DNA from: Streptomyces sp. SID13726
GTDB lineage: Bacteria; Actinomycetota; Actinomycetes; Streptomycetales; Streptomycetaceae
Assembly: GCF_010548375.1 (NCBI RefSeq)
Contig: NZ_JAAGLY010000020.1
Location: forward strand, 62,001 to 126,000
Length of the DNA: 64,000 nt
Direction of reading: 5' to 3'
In this document: one piece after another, positions 8,907-20,723 of the stretch
Position numbering within the stretch: the stretch's first letter is position 1
Layout of the letters: each line of letters starts with the position of its first letter
Notes under the pieces: generated by a model
Database searches by the model: none
Told to the model about the DNA's origin: nothing
Seen by the model: only the letters and a program-made list of their open reading frames with translations
Program-made: the position numbers and the translations under genes

Positions 8907-9608
8907 TCAACGATCCAGGTGTTTGCGCAAACCCCTGTCGACCTTGCGGTCCACCACCCGCTGCACCCGGTCGAGGATGTCCGCGACGAGCTTGCCGCGC
9001 TTGGGGCGGCCCTCGATGTTGCCGAGCACGGCCCAGCCGTCGACGTAGACCACGGGGGCGTCCGGCTCGGTCGAGTCGAGGGTGTCGACCTCGAAGTTGC
9101 CGAGGATTCCGCCGCCGGTGCCGCGCAGCGAGACGTTCTCCGGGACGCGGACCTCGACGTTGCCGAAGACCGAGAAGGCCTTGATCACGACCTGGCGGTA
9201 CTCGAAGATCGCCTCGCTGAGGTCTATCTCCACGCTGCCGAAGATCGCGTACGCGTGGATGCGGCGGCCCGCGCGCCAGCGGCCCTTGCGGACGGCGGCG
9301 CTGAACACCGCCACCACGTTGTCGTCCGGGTCGTGGGGGATCGCCTCGGTCGGGCGGTTGGACGCCGGGGTCCAGGCCGGGGTCGTACGGCGCTCATGGG
9401 CCGCGGGCAGGTCCCGGATGAAGACCTCCAGCTCGCCCACCGTCTTGGCGCTCAGCACCCCCTCGACCCGCTCGGCGTGCTCGTCCGCGGTCAGGCGCCC
9501 CTCGGCGAGGGCCTCGCGCAGGATGTCGGCGACACGGTCGCGGTCGGCGTCCGAGGCGCGCAGCTCCGCCGGGGTGGGTGCGGGGTCGGTGTGCTTCTGA
9601 AGGTCCAC
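8907..9608 (-). CDS. DUF1707 domain protein with LiaF-like C-terminal region
   Basis: This 233-residue protein starts with a DUF1707/SHOCT-like module (LRASDADRDRVADILREAL, EGRLTADEHAERVEGVLSAK, residues 18-65). A beta-rich C-terminal part follows, with repeats such as AVFSAAVRKGRW, YAIFGSVEIDLSEA and FSVFGNVEVRVPENV, resembling the cell-wall-active LiaF/DUF2154 region. No catalytic motif is visible. It lies between wblI and the class I fumarase gene and is divergent from the latter. A role in envelope stress or in scaffolding is only a guess from the LiaF resemblance. Confidence 0.8.
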   Translation of the reverse strand: MDLQKHTDPAPTPAELRASDADRDRVADILREALAEGRLTADEHAERVEGVLSAKTVGELEVFIRDLPAAHERRTTPAWTPASNRPTEAIPHDPDDNVVAVFSAAVRKGRWRAGRRIHAYAIFGSVEIDLSEAIFEYRQVVIKAFSVFGNVEVRVPENVSLRGTGGGILGNFEVDTLDSTEPDAPVVYVDGWAVLGNIEGRPKRGKLVADILDRVQRVVDRKVDRGLRKHLDR

Positions 9609-9774
9609 GGCAGCAGCGTACCGAAACGCGATAGATCGCGACTAGGGCTGTGGACAAGTCTTGAACAACCAACTGAGCCTTACCTCACAAGCTTCCGTGC
9701 TTGGACAGGTTCTAGGCTGGTGAGGCCCGCCAACGGAGGCGGGTGGCCGTCTTTCGAGTGAGGAATGGGCTGAG

Positions 9775-11442
<1,668 letters not shown>

Positions 11443-11555
11443 CTCGTCCGGTGCGGCGGGAATGGATTCGCCCCCGCCGCCCCTACCCGTCCCGTCCCCA
11501 GGGGCTGCCGCCCCTTCGACCCCGCCTCTTGGACCCCCATCGGCCCGAAGGGCCC

Positions 11556-11578
11556 GTCCTCAAACGCCGGACGGGCTG
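11556..11578. repeat. Streptomyces intergenic palindromic repeat
   Basis: GTCCTCAAACGCCGGACGGG followed by CTG is the reverse complement of the CAGCCCGTCCGGCGTTTGAG element found in many copies between Streptomyces genes. It sits between the fumA-like gene and its degenerate 3' copies. Confidence 0.65.
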
Positions 11579-11603
11579 GGTGGTGCCGTCGGACGAACAA
11601 GTC

Positions 11604-11679
11604 GAACGACTTCTTTCAGGACCCGGCTCCGGCACCGACCTTCACCTCGATCCCGGTCCGGGGCCCCGGGCTGGCGTAG
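11604..11679 (+). pseudogene. Stranded 3'-end remnant of a class I fumarase gene (copy 2)
   Basis: Translated in frame, 11605-11679 gives NDFFQDPAPAPTFTSIPV, then RGPGLA and a stop. This is almost identical to the last residues of the intact class I fumarase (NDFFQDPAPAPTFTSIPV, RGPGQA, stop). At the DNA level the codons differ at about ten mostly third positions (for example TTC/TTT, CAA/CAG, GAT/GAC). The copy therefore diverged while it was still coding, in another allele or strain, and is not a fresh tandem duplication. The similarity begins abruptly with no reading frame before it. Confidence 0.7.
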
Positions 11680-11691
11680 CGCCTCTGGTGC

Positions 11692-11779
11692 GGCGACTTC
11701 CTCCAGGACCCGGCACCCGCGCCCGCGTGCACGCCGATTCCGGTGCGGGCGCCGGGGTCGGCGCGGCGACGACGACGTA
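11692..11779 (+). pseudogene. More degenerate 3'-end remnant of a class I fumarase gene (copy 3)
   Basis: Bases from 11694 onward translate as DFLQDPAPAPACTPIPVRAP, a second and more worn copy of the fumarase C-terminus, with changes at L, A, C and P and no stop at the expected place. It follows copy 2 directly. The rest of the interval 11443-11852 holds only the palindromic repeat at 11556 and the fumC leader. Confidence 0.55.
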
Positions 11780-11852
11780 GGGGGAGGCGAGAAAGGTCCG
11801 GTACGGGGCACCCGGCCGGAACATATGCCTCCCCCCGATCGCTGTACCGGGT

Positions 11853-13244
<1,392 letters not shown>

Positions 13245-13316
13245 CCTTTCCCGTCCCGGGCGTGAACCGTGACGGGAACCGCAGCGTCGTATGCCTATGG
13301 CACCTAATATCTGTTC

Positions 13317-14018
13317 ATGGCAGACGGTGGAGCGGTGAGCGCGGTGAGAGCGGCGGAAGCGGGTACGGCGACTTCCTTCTGGGCGCCCGGGAGTCAGATC
13401 CTGTGGCGCTACCGGGAGAACGCCGGCGCGCGCTTCCACATCGTGCGTCCGGTCACCGTCGTACGCGACGACGCGGATCTGCTCGCCGTGTGGCTGGCGC
13501 CCGGCACCGAGTGTGTGAAGCCGGTGCTCGCCGACGGCACGGCCGTGCACACGGAGCCGCTGGAGTCCCGTTACACCAAGCCGCGGACCGTGCAGCGGGA
13601 CCGCTGGTTCGGCACCGGGGTGCTGAAGCTGGCGCGGCCGGGGCTGCCGTGGTCGGTGTGGCTGTTCTGGGAGCCCGGCTGGCAGTTCAAGAACTGGTAC
13701 GTCAACCTCGAGGAGCCGCTGGTGCGTTGGGACGGCGGCGTGGACTCCGAGGACCACTTCCTGGACATCACCGTGGAACCGGACCGCAGTTGGCAGTGGC
13801 GGGACGAGGACGAGTTCGCGCAGGCCCAGCAGGACGGTCTGATGGGCCCGGAACTGGCCGGACAGGTCCGTCGGGCCGGGCGGTCCGCGGTGGAGGTGAT
13901 CCGCGCCTGGGGCCCGCCGTTCTCGGACGGCTGGCCCGACTGGCGGCCCGATCCGTCCTGGACTGTGCCGTTCCTTCCGGAAGACTGGGACCGTACGCCC
14001 GCGCACTTGTCCTCATGA
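13317..14018 (+). CDS. DUF402 domain protein
   Basis: This 233-residue protein contains the DUF402 core: GSQILWRYRENAGARFHIVR, WFGTGVLKLARPGLPWSVWL, WYVNLEEPLVRWDGGVDSED and FLDITVEPDRSWQWRDEDEF. DUF402 proteins related to FomD and Ntdp hydrolyse nucleotide phosphates or phosphoesters with divalent metals. The acidic residues in DSEDHFLDITVE and DEDE fit that metal site, but the substrate here is unknown. It is a stand-alone gene between fumC and the SpoIIE-like phosphatase. Confidence 0.8.
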   Translation: MADGGAVSAVRAAEAGTATSFWAPGSQILWRYRENAGARFHIVRPVTVVRDDADLLAVWLAPGTECVKPVLADGTAVHTEPLESRYTKPRTVQRDRWFGTGVLKLARPGLPWSVWLFWEPGWQFKNWYVNLEEPLVRWDGGVDSEDHFLDITVEPDRSWQWRDEDEFAQAQQDGLMGPELAGQVRRAGRSAVEVIRAWGPPFSDGWPDWRPDPSWTVPFLPEDWDRTPAHLSS

Positions 14019-14313
14019 GACCCTTGATGCGCCCCCGGGCTGCAAACGTAGGATCGTCCTCCGCAAGAGCGCGCAGCGGCAACTACCGGAGCGGGCACTG
14101 GGCTTGACCGATCGTCACCGAGGGGCGGCAGGACGTGAGCGTGGGGTACGAGGGGAACACCGGTACTGTCCGCAGACGGTTCAGCATGCACACAGGAACA
14201 TGCCCTGACCACGCGGGAATTCCGTTCCTGGGACACCCATTCCGGGTATCGGGATTTCGGCGGGACCAACTGCGCGTACTTCGCGCAGCCCCGGACGGAC
14301 GGATTCGACACGC
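14019..14313. other. Intergenic leader of the SpoIIE-like gene
   Basis: These 295 bases contain no convincing gene. A 60-codon plus-strand frame (14135-14317, GTG start) ends in an overlap with the phosphatase start. It has a strange composition, no recognisable domain and only a weak ribosome-binding site, so I treat it as a possible leader ORF at most. The promoter of the phosphatase gene should lie here, but I cannot mark clear -10/-35 boxes. Confidence 0.4.
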
Positions 14314-16362
14314 GTGACGGAGCACCCGACCTCCTTCGAACGCCCCCAGCCGGGCGTCGACCCCACGGACCCCCGCGGGGCGCTCCTGCATTCCCCGGCG
14401 CCCGTCGTCCAGAGCAGCAACAGCACGACCGGGAAGACCGGCGCCACCGGCAACCACAAGGACATGGGCATGAACCCCGCCGGTACCGGCTCCGAGCACT
14501 CCCAGCCGGCCGCCGCCGAACAGGACACCCACCGCCCGCGCCCGGTCGCCGAGGGCGTACCGATCCAGCCCGCCGGTGCGGACGGGCCGGCCCAGAGCGG
14601 CGACGAGCGCCGGACCGGACAGGGCGTGCCCCCGGGCCGGCCCACGCCGATGCGGCGGGACGGTGACCGGCTGCGCTTCGTGGGCGCGGCGACTCGCCGG
14701 ATCGCCCGCGGCATCGACCTGGACGAGATCGTCATGGGCCTGTGCCGGGCCACCGTGCCGACGTTCTCGGACGCGATCCTCGTCTATCTGCGCGACCCGC
14801 TGCCCGTCGGCGACGAACGGCCCACCGGCCCGCTCGTGCTCCGGCTGCGGCGCAGCGACCGCATCCCGCAGCAGGAGCGGGACCTGGAGGACGGCATCCT
14901 GCCGGTGCCGGTCCCGGAGAACCCGACCGAGCTGGACGCGCTCGGCACCGAACTGTGCGAGGTGCAGCCCGGCAGCGCGCTCGCCGAGGTGCTGCGCGGG
15001 GTGCGGCCGGTGTTCACGGACACGCCCGCGGCCCGCGCGGCGCTGCCGGAACTGCTCGGCGAGGGCTGCGAGTTCGCCGTACCGACCGGGCGGCGCGCGA
15101 TCCTCGCCCCGCTGCGCGGCCGGCGCCGGGTCATCGGCGCCGCGCTGTTCCTGCGCCGCCCCGACCGCATCCCCTTCGACCCGGACGACCTCCTCGTCGC
15201 CGCCCAACTGGCCACGCACAGCGCGCTGGGCATCGACAAGGCGGTCCTCTACGGCCGTGAGGCGTACATCGCCGACGAGTTGCAGCGGACCATGCTCCCG
15301 GAGACGCTCCCGCGCCCGACCGGCGTCCGGCTGGCCTCGCGCTATCTGCCGGCCGCCGAGACGGCCCGGGTGGGCGGCGACTGGTACGACGCGATCCCGC
15401 TGCCGGGCAGCCGGGTCGCGCTGGTCGTCGGTGACGTCATGGGTCACTCCATGACGTCCGCGGCGATCATGGGCCAGCTGCGCACCACGGCCCAGACGCT
15501 GGCCGGACTCGACCTGCCTCCGCAGGAGGTGCTGCACCATCTCGACGAGCAGGCGCAGCGGCTCGGTACGGACCGCATGGCGACCTGCCTCTACGCCGTC
15601 TACGACCCGGTCTCGCACCGCATCACCATCGCCAACGCCGGGCATCCGCCACCGGTGCTGCTGCACCTGGGCGGCCGTGCGGAGGTGCTGCGGGTGCCGC
15701 CGGGCGCGCCGATCGGTGTCGGGGGCGTCGACTTCGAGGCCGTGGAACTGGACGCGCCCGCCGGAGCCACGCTGCTGCTGTACACCGACGGGCTCGTCGA
15801 GTCGCGGCTGCGGGACGTGTGGACCGGGATAGAGCAGCTGCGGGAGAAGCTGGCCGCCACCGCGCAACTGACCGGGCCGGATCACCCGCCGCCGCTGGAG
15901 GCGCTGTGCGACGAGGTGCTCGACATGCTCGGCCCCGGCGACCGGGACGACGACATCGCGCTGCTCGCGGCCCGCTTCGACGGGATCGCGCCGAGCGACG
16001 TCGCGTACTGGTTCCTTGAGCCGGAGGACGCGGCACCCGGCCGTGCCCGGCGGCTCGCGCGGCGGGCGTTGTCCCGTTGGGGCATGGAGGATCTCACCGA
16101 CTCCGTCGAGCTGTTGGTGAGCGAGGTCGTCACCAACGCGGTGCGGTACGCGACCCGGCCGGTCACTTTGCGGCTACTGCGGACCGATGTGCTGCGGTGC
16201 GAAGTGGGCGACGACGTGCCACAGTTGCCGCGTCTCCGGCAGGCCCGCGCGACGGACGAAGGCGGGCGGGGACTCTACCTCGTCAACCGGCTCGCTCGTC
16301 GGTGGGGGGCCACTCGGCTGAGTACCGGGAAGGTCGTGTGGTTCGAGCTCAATCGGGGGTAG
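14314..16362 (+). CDS. SpoIIE-type PP2C phosphatase with GAF and HATPase domains
   Basis: This 682-residue regulator has a disordered N-terminus (1-115). A GAF-like region runs from about 120 to 310. The PP2C/SpoIIE phosphatase domain (about 325-565) contains RVGGDWYDAIPLPGSRVALV, VGDVMGHSMTSAAIMGQLRT and LLYTDGLVESR. The C-terminal HATPase (about 590-682) has LLVSEVVTNAVRYATRPVTL and GGRGLYLVNRLARRWG. The domain order matches Streptomyces proteins that dephosphorylate anti-sigma antagonists and also carry an RsbW-type kinase domain. No partner anti-sigma gene lies next to it. It should be cytosolic because no membrane segment is visible. Confidence 0.88.
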   Translation: MTEHPTSFERPQPGVDPTDPRGALLHSPAPVVQSSNSTTGKTGATGNHKDMGMNPAGTGSEHSQPAAAEQDTHRPRPVAEGVPIQPAGADGPAQSGDERRTGQGVPPGRPTPMRRDGDRLRFVGAATRRIARGIDLDEIVMGLCRATVPTFSDAILVYLRDPLPVGDERPTGPLVLRLRRSDRIPQQERDLEDGILPVPVPENPTELDALGTELCEVQPGSALAEVLRGVRPVFTDTPAARAALPELLGEGCEFAVPTGRRAILAPLRGRRRVIGAALFLRRPDRIPFDPDDLLVAAQLATHSALGIDKAVLYGREAYIADELQRTMLPETLPRPTGVRLASRYLPAAETARVGGDWYDAIPLPGSRVALVVGDVMGHSMTSAAIMGQLRTTAQTLAGLDLPPQEVLHHLDEQAQRLGTDRMATCLYAVYDPVSHRITIANAGHPPPVLLHLGGRAEVLRVPPGAPIGVGGVDFEAVELDAPAGATLLLYTDGLVESRLRDVWTGIEQLREKLAATAQLTGPDHPPPLEALCDEVLDMLGPGDRDDDIALLAARFDGIAPSDVAYWFLEPEDAAPGRARRLARRALSRWGMEDLTDSVELLVSEVVTNAVRYATRPVTLRLLRTDVLRCEVGDDVPQLPRLRQARATDEGGRGLYLVNRLARRWGATRLSTGKVVWFELNRG

Positions 16363-16398
16363 TCGGTCCGCCGTCGGCCGGTGGGGGCTTGTCGCTCC

Positions 16399-16755
16399 CT
16401 ACCGGGTCGGGGGCGGTACGACGTCGCTCTCGGACGAGTTCCTTCGTCGTCGCACGGTCGCGCGCACGGCCAGGACCGAACAGAGGGCTGTGCCGGCCAG
16501 ACAGGCGTAGAGCAAGGGGTTGATCGCGGCGGGCACCAGGTCGACCGTGGTGCCGTCGCTCCAACGGCAGACGTGAGACAGCGGGAACGCGCTCTCGGTG
16601 ATCGACTGCGGCCGGTTCGACGGGCCCTTCCCCGCCTGGATCGCACAGATCGTCTCGCTCCGCGTGAATCCGGACAGGACGCCGACGGCGTAGACGAGCG
16701 GGAACACCACTCCCAGCAGGGCGGCGCTCGCCCATGCCCACGTCCTTCTCTCCAC
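16399..16755 (-). CDS. Small membrane protein with two helices
   Basis: This 118-residue protein starts at GTG 16755, which has GGAGGGAG about 6 bases before it. Helix 1 is about residues 8-26 (ASAALLGVVFPLVYAVGVLS). Helix 2 is near 79-100 (PLLYACLAGTALCSVLAV). A 50-residue loop lies between them, with two cysteines (ETICAIQAG and HVCRWSD) that could form an extracytoplasmic disulfide. It resembles Streptomyces hypothetical proteins found near this phosphatase, and I do not recognise a family. Confidence 0.6.
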   Translation of the reverse strand: MERRTWAWASAALLGVVFPLVYAVGVLSGFTRSETICAIQAGKGPSNRPQSITESAFPLSHVCRWSDGTTVDLVPAAINPLLYACLAGTALCSVLAVRATVRRRRNSSESDVVPPPTR

Positions 16756-16792
16756 GCCGCTCCCTCCGGCAGTACTCCATCGGCTCGGCCAG

Positions 16793-16830
16793 CGCTGAGG
16801 GCGCCCGGTGAGCACCGGGCGCCCTCAGCG
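16793..16830 (-). terminator. Terminator downstream of the penicillin-binding protein gene
   Basis: A perfect 18-bp stem (16793-16810 with 16813-16830) closes on a 2-base loop. It begins 11 bases past the stop of the minus-strand penicillin-binding protein gene. Confidence 0.85.
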
Positions 16831-16841
16831 TTTCTGGTCGG

Positions 16842-19190
16842 CTACTGGTCGCCGTTCGGGTCGAACGGGTTCTCCGGAGTGGTGGTGCTTTCCTCCGGAG
16901 TTGTGGGGGCGCCTGTCGTCGGGGTTTCCGACGGGGTTTCCTCGGGGGTGGTCGGGGCGCCCGTCGTCGGGGTTTCCGACGGGGTTTCCGACGGCTTGTC
17001 CGTGGTGGGGGTCTCCGACGGGGTTTCCGAGGGGGTTTCGCTGGGCTTGGGGGTGAAGGTGGGCTGGACCGCCGCGCCCTGGTCGGTCTCCAGGTCGAAC
17101 TTGGAGTCCGAGTCGGCCACCCCGAAGGTGTACTCCGCCCAGATCTGGGCCGGGAAGCCACCGCCGTTGACGCGCGGGAGGCCCGCGGTCTTGTACATCT
17201 TGCTCTGCGCGTGGGTCTTGTAGTCCTCACCGAACAGGCCGACCGAGGTGACCAGGTCCGGGGTGTAGCCGGTGAACCAGGCCGAGAGGTTGTCGTCGGA
17301 GGTACCGGTCTTGCCGGCCACCTTGCGGCCGTCGCGGGCCGGGTTCTCCTGCACCGACACCTTGGCCGTACCGTCGTCGACCACGCCGGTCAGGACCGAG
17401 GTGACCGTGTCGGCGGCCTCGCGGCTGATGACCTGCTCGCCGATCGGGTCCGGCATCTGGTACTCGCTGCCGCCCTGCTCCGCCGAGCCGATGATGGTCG
17501 GCGTGACCTGCTTGCCGTGGTTGTCGAGCGTGGCGTACACGCCGGCCATCTGGATCGGGCTCGCGCCCATGGTGCCCAGCGTGTAGGCGGGCAGCGCCTT
17601 CAGCTTGCCGGTGTCCATGCCGAGCTTGGTGGCCGTCGCCAGCACCTTGTCCATGCCGACGTCGACGCCCATCTGCGCGAAGACGGAGTTGATGGACTGG
17701 TTCATGGCCGTCTGGACGGTGACCTGCTTGCCGTAGCTGTGGTCGTCCTCGTTCTCGGGGGCGAACCCGACCTTGTTGCCGCCGGCGTCCACGACCTGGC
17801 GCTTGCTGGTGCCGTCGTAGACCGTGTTCGCGCCGATCGGCTTGCCGGACTGCGTCTCGGAGCCGTTCTCCAGGGCGGCGGCGAGGATGACCGGCTTGAA
17901 GGTCGACGCGGGCTGGTAGTCGGTGCGGTTGGCGTTGCTGATGAAGTGCTTGGTGTAGTCCGAGCCGCCGTACAGGGCGACGATCTTGCCCGTCTTGGGG
18001 TCCACGGAGGCGGCGCCGGCCTGGACGTTTCTGTCGACCGTCCGCTTCTTCGGGTCCAGCTGGCTGGTCAGCTGGTTCTTGACGGACTTCTCCAGCTGGG
18101 CCTGCTTCTTCTTGTCGATGTTCAGGGTGATGGTCCAGCCGGAGTTCTCGACCCGGGCCTCCGCCTCGTCCTGGGTGATCCCGTCCTTCTTCACCATCTG
18201 CGCCTCGAGCTGCTGCTTGGCCAGCTTGACGAAGTAGCCCTTCTGGCCTTCGAGACCGGGGGCGGCCTTGGGCTCCTTGGGCACCGGGAACGTCATGGAC
18301 GCGCGCTTGGTCTTGTCCAGCCAGCCCATGTCGACCATGTTGTCGAGGACGTAGTTCCAGCGCGCCTGCACGAGCTTTCTGCCGGTCGGGGTGGCGACCG
18401 CCCAGTCGTACTGGCTCGGCGCCTGGAGCAGCGCGGCCAGATAGGCACCCTGCTCGACGGTGAGCTTCTTCGCGTCGACCCGGTAGTAGTCCTGGGCGGC
18501 GGCCTGGATGCCGTAGGCGCCGCGGCCGTAGTAGCTGGTGTTGATGTACCCGGCGAGGATGTCGTCCTTGGACGTGTTGCGGTCGACCTTGAGCGAGATG
18601 ACCAGTTCCTTCAGCTTGCGCGTGACGGTCTGGTCCTGGTCGAGGTAGAAGTTCTTGACGTACTGCTGGGTGATGGTCGAACCACCCTGCTTGCCCTTGC
18701 CGGAGAGGGTGTTGAGGAGACCGCGGGCGGTGCCCTTGAGGTCGATGCCCGCGTCCGTGTAGAAGGTCTTGTTCTCCGCCGCGACGAAGGTGTGCTGGAC
18801 CTCCTTGGGCACCTCGGAGAGGTCGACGATCTCGCGGTTGGTGTCGCCCTCGCGGGCCATGACCGAGCCGTCGCTGTACTTGTAGATGTTGCTCTGCTTC
18901 TGAGCGTCCGCGTTGCCCTTGGGGACGCCGACCATCATGTACAGCACGATGAACGCCCCGATGCCGAGCAGGCAGAGGCCGAAGAACGTGCCGAGGATCT
19001 TCTTCCAGGTGAAGAGCCTGCGTATGCGACTCTTACCGTTCTTGGTGTTCTTCTTGCCCCGGGCGGCCTTGCGCGCGGCGGCGCGGCCGCCCTCGGCGAC
19101 ACCCTCGCTCGGTGTGCCGGACGAGCGCGTGGGCGGCGCCGCGCGGCGGCCACCGCGCTGACGTGCTCGTCTCTCTTCCGCTCGTCCCAT
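16842..19190 (-). CDS. Class A penicillin-binding protein (transglycosylase/transpeptidase)
   Basis: This 782-residue bifunctional peptidoglycan synthase has a basic cytoplasmic tail of about 60 residues and one membrane helix at about 66-88 (ILGTFFGLCLLGIGAFIVLY). The GT51 glycosyltransferase domain has its catalytic glutamate in VAAENKTFYTD (E139) and GGSTITQQYVKN. The transpeptidase has S429-TFK, SIN at 499-501 and KTG at 627. The last 70 residues are a low-complexity S/T/P/E tail made of repeated PSETP and TTGAPTTPEE units. A product of this layout polymerises and crosslinks peptidoglycan on the outside of the membrane. Confidence 0.94.
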   Translation of the reverse strand: MGRAEERRARQRGGRRAAPPTRSSGTPSEGVAEGGRAAARKAARGKKNTKNGKSRIRRLFTWKKILGTFFGLCLLGIGAFIVLYMMVGVPKGNADAQKQSNIYKYSDGSVMAREGDTNREIVDLSEVPKEVQHTFVAAENKTFYTDAGIDLKGTARGLLNTLSGKGKQGGSTITQQYVKNFYLDQDQTVTRKLKELVISLKVDRNTSKDDILAGYINTSYYGRGAYGIQAAAQDYYRVDAKKLTVEQGAYLAALLQAPSQYDWAVATPTGRKLVQARWNYVLDNMVDMGWLDKTKRASMTFPVPKEPKAAPGLEGQKGYFVKLAKQQLEAQMVKKDGITQDEAEARVENSGWTITLNIDKKKQAQLEKSVKNQLTSQLDPKKRTVDRNVQAGAASVDPKTGKIVALYGGSDYTKHFISNANRTDYQPASTFKPVILAAALENGSETQSGKPIGANTVYDGTSKRQVVDAGGNKVGFAPENEDDHSYGKQVTVQTAMNQSINSVFAQMGVDVGMDKVLATATKLGMDTGKLKALPAYTLGTMGASPIQMAGVYATLDNHGKQVTPTIIGSAEQGGSEYQMPDPIGEQVISREAADTVTSVLTGVVDDGTAKVSVQENPARDGRKVAGKTGTSDDNLSAWFTGYTPDLVTSVGLFGEDYKTHAQSKMYKTAGLPRVNGGGFPAQIWAEYTFGVADSDSKFDLETDQGAAVQPTFTPKPSETPSETPSETPTTDKPSETPSETPTTGAPTTPEETPSETPTTGAPTTPEESTTTPENPFDPNGDQ

Positions 19191-19429
19191 GGGTCGACTC
19201 GCTCCGCTTCCTCATCGGCGGCCACACAGGTTCGTGGCTCAGGTCAGCTCAGAAAGCTAACACCGCTCTATATGACAAAGGACCTTCGATCCGGTCTTCG
19301 GGGGGCGTGAGAATCAGCACCCGCCTCCTCGGAACCAGACCGCCGGGAGGGCGTGAAGGTTGCCGGAGCAGGGTAAAGTGATATCAGTTAGTAAGCGCAT
19401 CGATAGATGTCGACAGATGGGGGACCGCC
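19191..19429. promoter_or_regulatory. Divergent promoter region, PBP gene and SPFH gene
   Basis: These 239 bases separate divergent starts and are clearly AT-richer than the flanks near 19250-19275 and 19375-19400 (TAAAGTGATATCAGTTAGTA). They must hold both promoters. No confident -10/-35 pair can be assigned by eye. Confidence 0.4.
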
Positions 19430-20377
19430 ATGTCCATGGACGACTCGACTCCTGAGGCGCCCGAAGCGCCCGAGGTGCCCGAAATGCCCGCCCCGCGCGT
19501 ACGGGAGACCCCCGCGCACAGCATCGGCGGCGGGCTCGCGCTGCTGCTCGGGCTGCTCGGCCTGGGCGGCGGGGCCGCCCTGCTCGCCGTCGCGGCGGCC
19601 TCGACCTCGACCGGCGTCAAGGGCGCGCTGATCCCGGCCGGGATCCTGGTGCTTCTCGCCTCGTTCATCTCACTGCGCGGCCTCAACACCGTCGCACCGG
19701 GCGAGGCCCGGGTCGTCCAGCTCTTCGGGCGCTACCGGGGCACGATCCGCCAGGACGGCCTGCGCTGGGTGAACCCCTTCACCTCGCGCACGAAGATCTC
19801 CACCCGGGTCCGCAACCACGAGACCGCGGTCCTCAAGGTCAACGACGCCTACGGCAACCCGATCGAGCTGGCCGCGGTCGTGGTGTGGAAGGTCCAGGAC
19901 ACCGCGCAGGCGACCTTCGAGGTCGACAACTTCGTGAAGTTCGTCGCCACCCAGACCGAGACGGCCGTACGGCACATCGCCATCGAGTACCCCTACGACG
20001 CCCACGACGAGGACGGGCTCTCGCTGCGCGGCAACGCCGACGAGATCACCCAGAAGCTCGCGACCGAACTGCACGCGCGCGTGGAGTCGGCCGGCGTCCA
20101 GATCATCGAGTCCCGCTTCACGCACCTCGCCTACGCGCCCGAGATCGCCTCGGCGATGCTCCAGCGGCAGCAGGCGGGGGCGGTCGTCGCGGCCCGGCGG
20201 CAGATCGTGGAGGGCGCGGTCGGCATGGTCGAGGAGGCGCTGGCCCGGATCTCCGAGCGGGACATCGTCGAGCTGGACGAGGAGCGCAAGGCGGCGATGG
20301 TGTCCAACCTGATGGTGGTGCTGTGCGGTGACCGCGCCCCGCAGCCGGTCCTCAACACCGGGACGCTCTACCAGTGA
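19430..20377 (+). CDS. SPFH/band 7 (stomatin-prohibitin) family membrane protein
   Basis: This 315-residue protein has a proline/glutamate-rich N-tail, two close hydrophobic stretches (about 29-55 and 60-82) and then an SPFH domain from about 88 to 270. Family strings are NTVAPGEARVVQLFGRYRGT, GLRWVNPFTSRTKISTRVRN and RQQAGAVVAARRQIVEGAVG. Members oligomerise on membranes and organise microdomains. The next gene overlaps its stop, suggesting joint translation. Confidence 0.88.
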   Translation: MSMDDSTPEAPEAPEVPEMPAPRVRETPAHSIGGGLALLLGLLGLGGGAALLAVAAASTSTGVKGALIPAGILVLLASFISLRGLNTVAPGEARVVQLFGRYRGTIRQDGLRWVNPFTSRTKISTRVRNHETAVLKVNDAYGNPIELAAVVVWKVQDTAQATFEVDNFVKFVATQTETAVRHIAIEYPYDAHDEDGLSLRGNADEITQKLATELHARVESAGVQIIESRFTHLAYAPEIASAMLQRQQAGAVVAARRQIVEGAVGMVEEALARISERDIVELDEERKAAMVSNLMVVLCGDRAPQPVLNTGTLYQ

Positions 20378-20646
20378 CGGCACCTTCCGAGAGGGACTCC
20401 CCCGGGCGGCGGCCCCAGCAGCGCAAGCAGGTGCTGCTGAGGCTGGACCCGCAGGTGTACGAGGCGCTGGCGCGGTGGGCCGGGGAGGAACTGCGCTCCG
20501 CCAACGCCCAGATCGAGTTCCTGCTGCGCAGGGCCCTCAAGGAAGCGGGACGGCTGCCCGGCGACACCGGGCCGCTGCCCCGCCGGGGACGGCCTCCAAA
20601 GGACGCCGGGAACCCCGAGGACGCCAGGAGCCCCGGCGACGCCTAG
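20374..20646 (+). CDS. Ribbon-helix-helix (Arc-type) small protein
   Basis: This 90-residue protein contains RKQVLLRLDPQVYEALARWA and ANAQIEFLLRRALKEAGRL, the beta strand plus two helices of an Arc/CopG fold. The C-terminus is basic and proline-rich. Its GTG start overlaps the SPFH stop codon (GTGA), so the two are probably coupled. This layout may couple a DNA-binding or adaptor protein to the SPFH protein. The exact role is unknown. Confidence 0.7.
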   Translation: MTAPSERDSPGRRPQQRKQVLLRLDPQVYEALARWAGEELRSANAQIEFLLRRALKEAGRLPGDTGPLPRRGRPPKDAGNPEDARSPGDA

Positions 20647-20723
20647 AGCGCACGTAGCAGAACCGTGACAATCAGCCCCCACCTGCGGCTGCTCACCCCC
20701 TGACACCCACCTACACACTCCGC

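Noticed and set aside
13317..14018. Reading the DUF402 gene as part of an operon with fumC
   Set aside because: There is a 72-base gap and no functional link; treated as an independent gene.
14135..14317. 60-codon frame ending on the SpoIIE-like start
   Set aside because: Composition and translation look non-coding and there is no family match; kept only as a possible leader ORF.
17211..19310. A 699-codon open frame on the plus strand opposite the penicillin-binding protein gene
   Set aside because: It is a shadow frame. The minus strand has clear GT51 and transpeptidase motifs, and the plus frame shows only V/G/L/D-rich sequence without a family.
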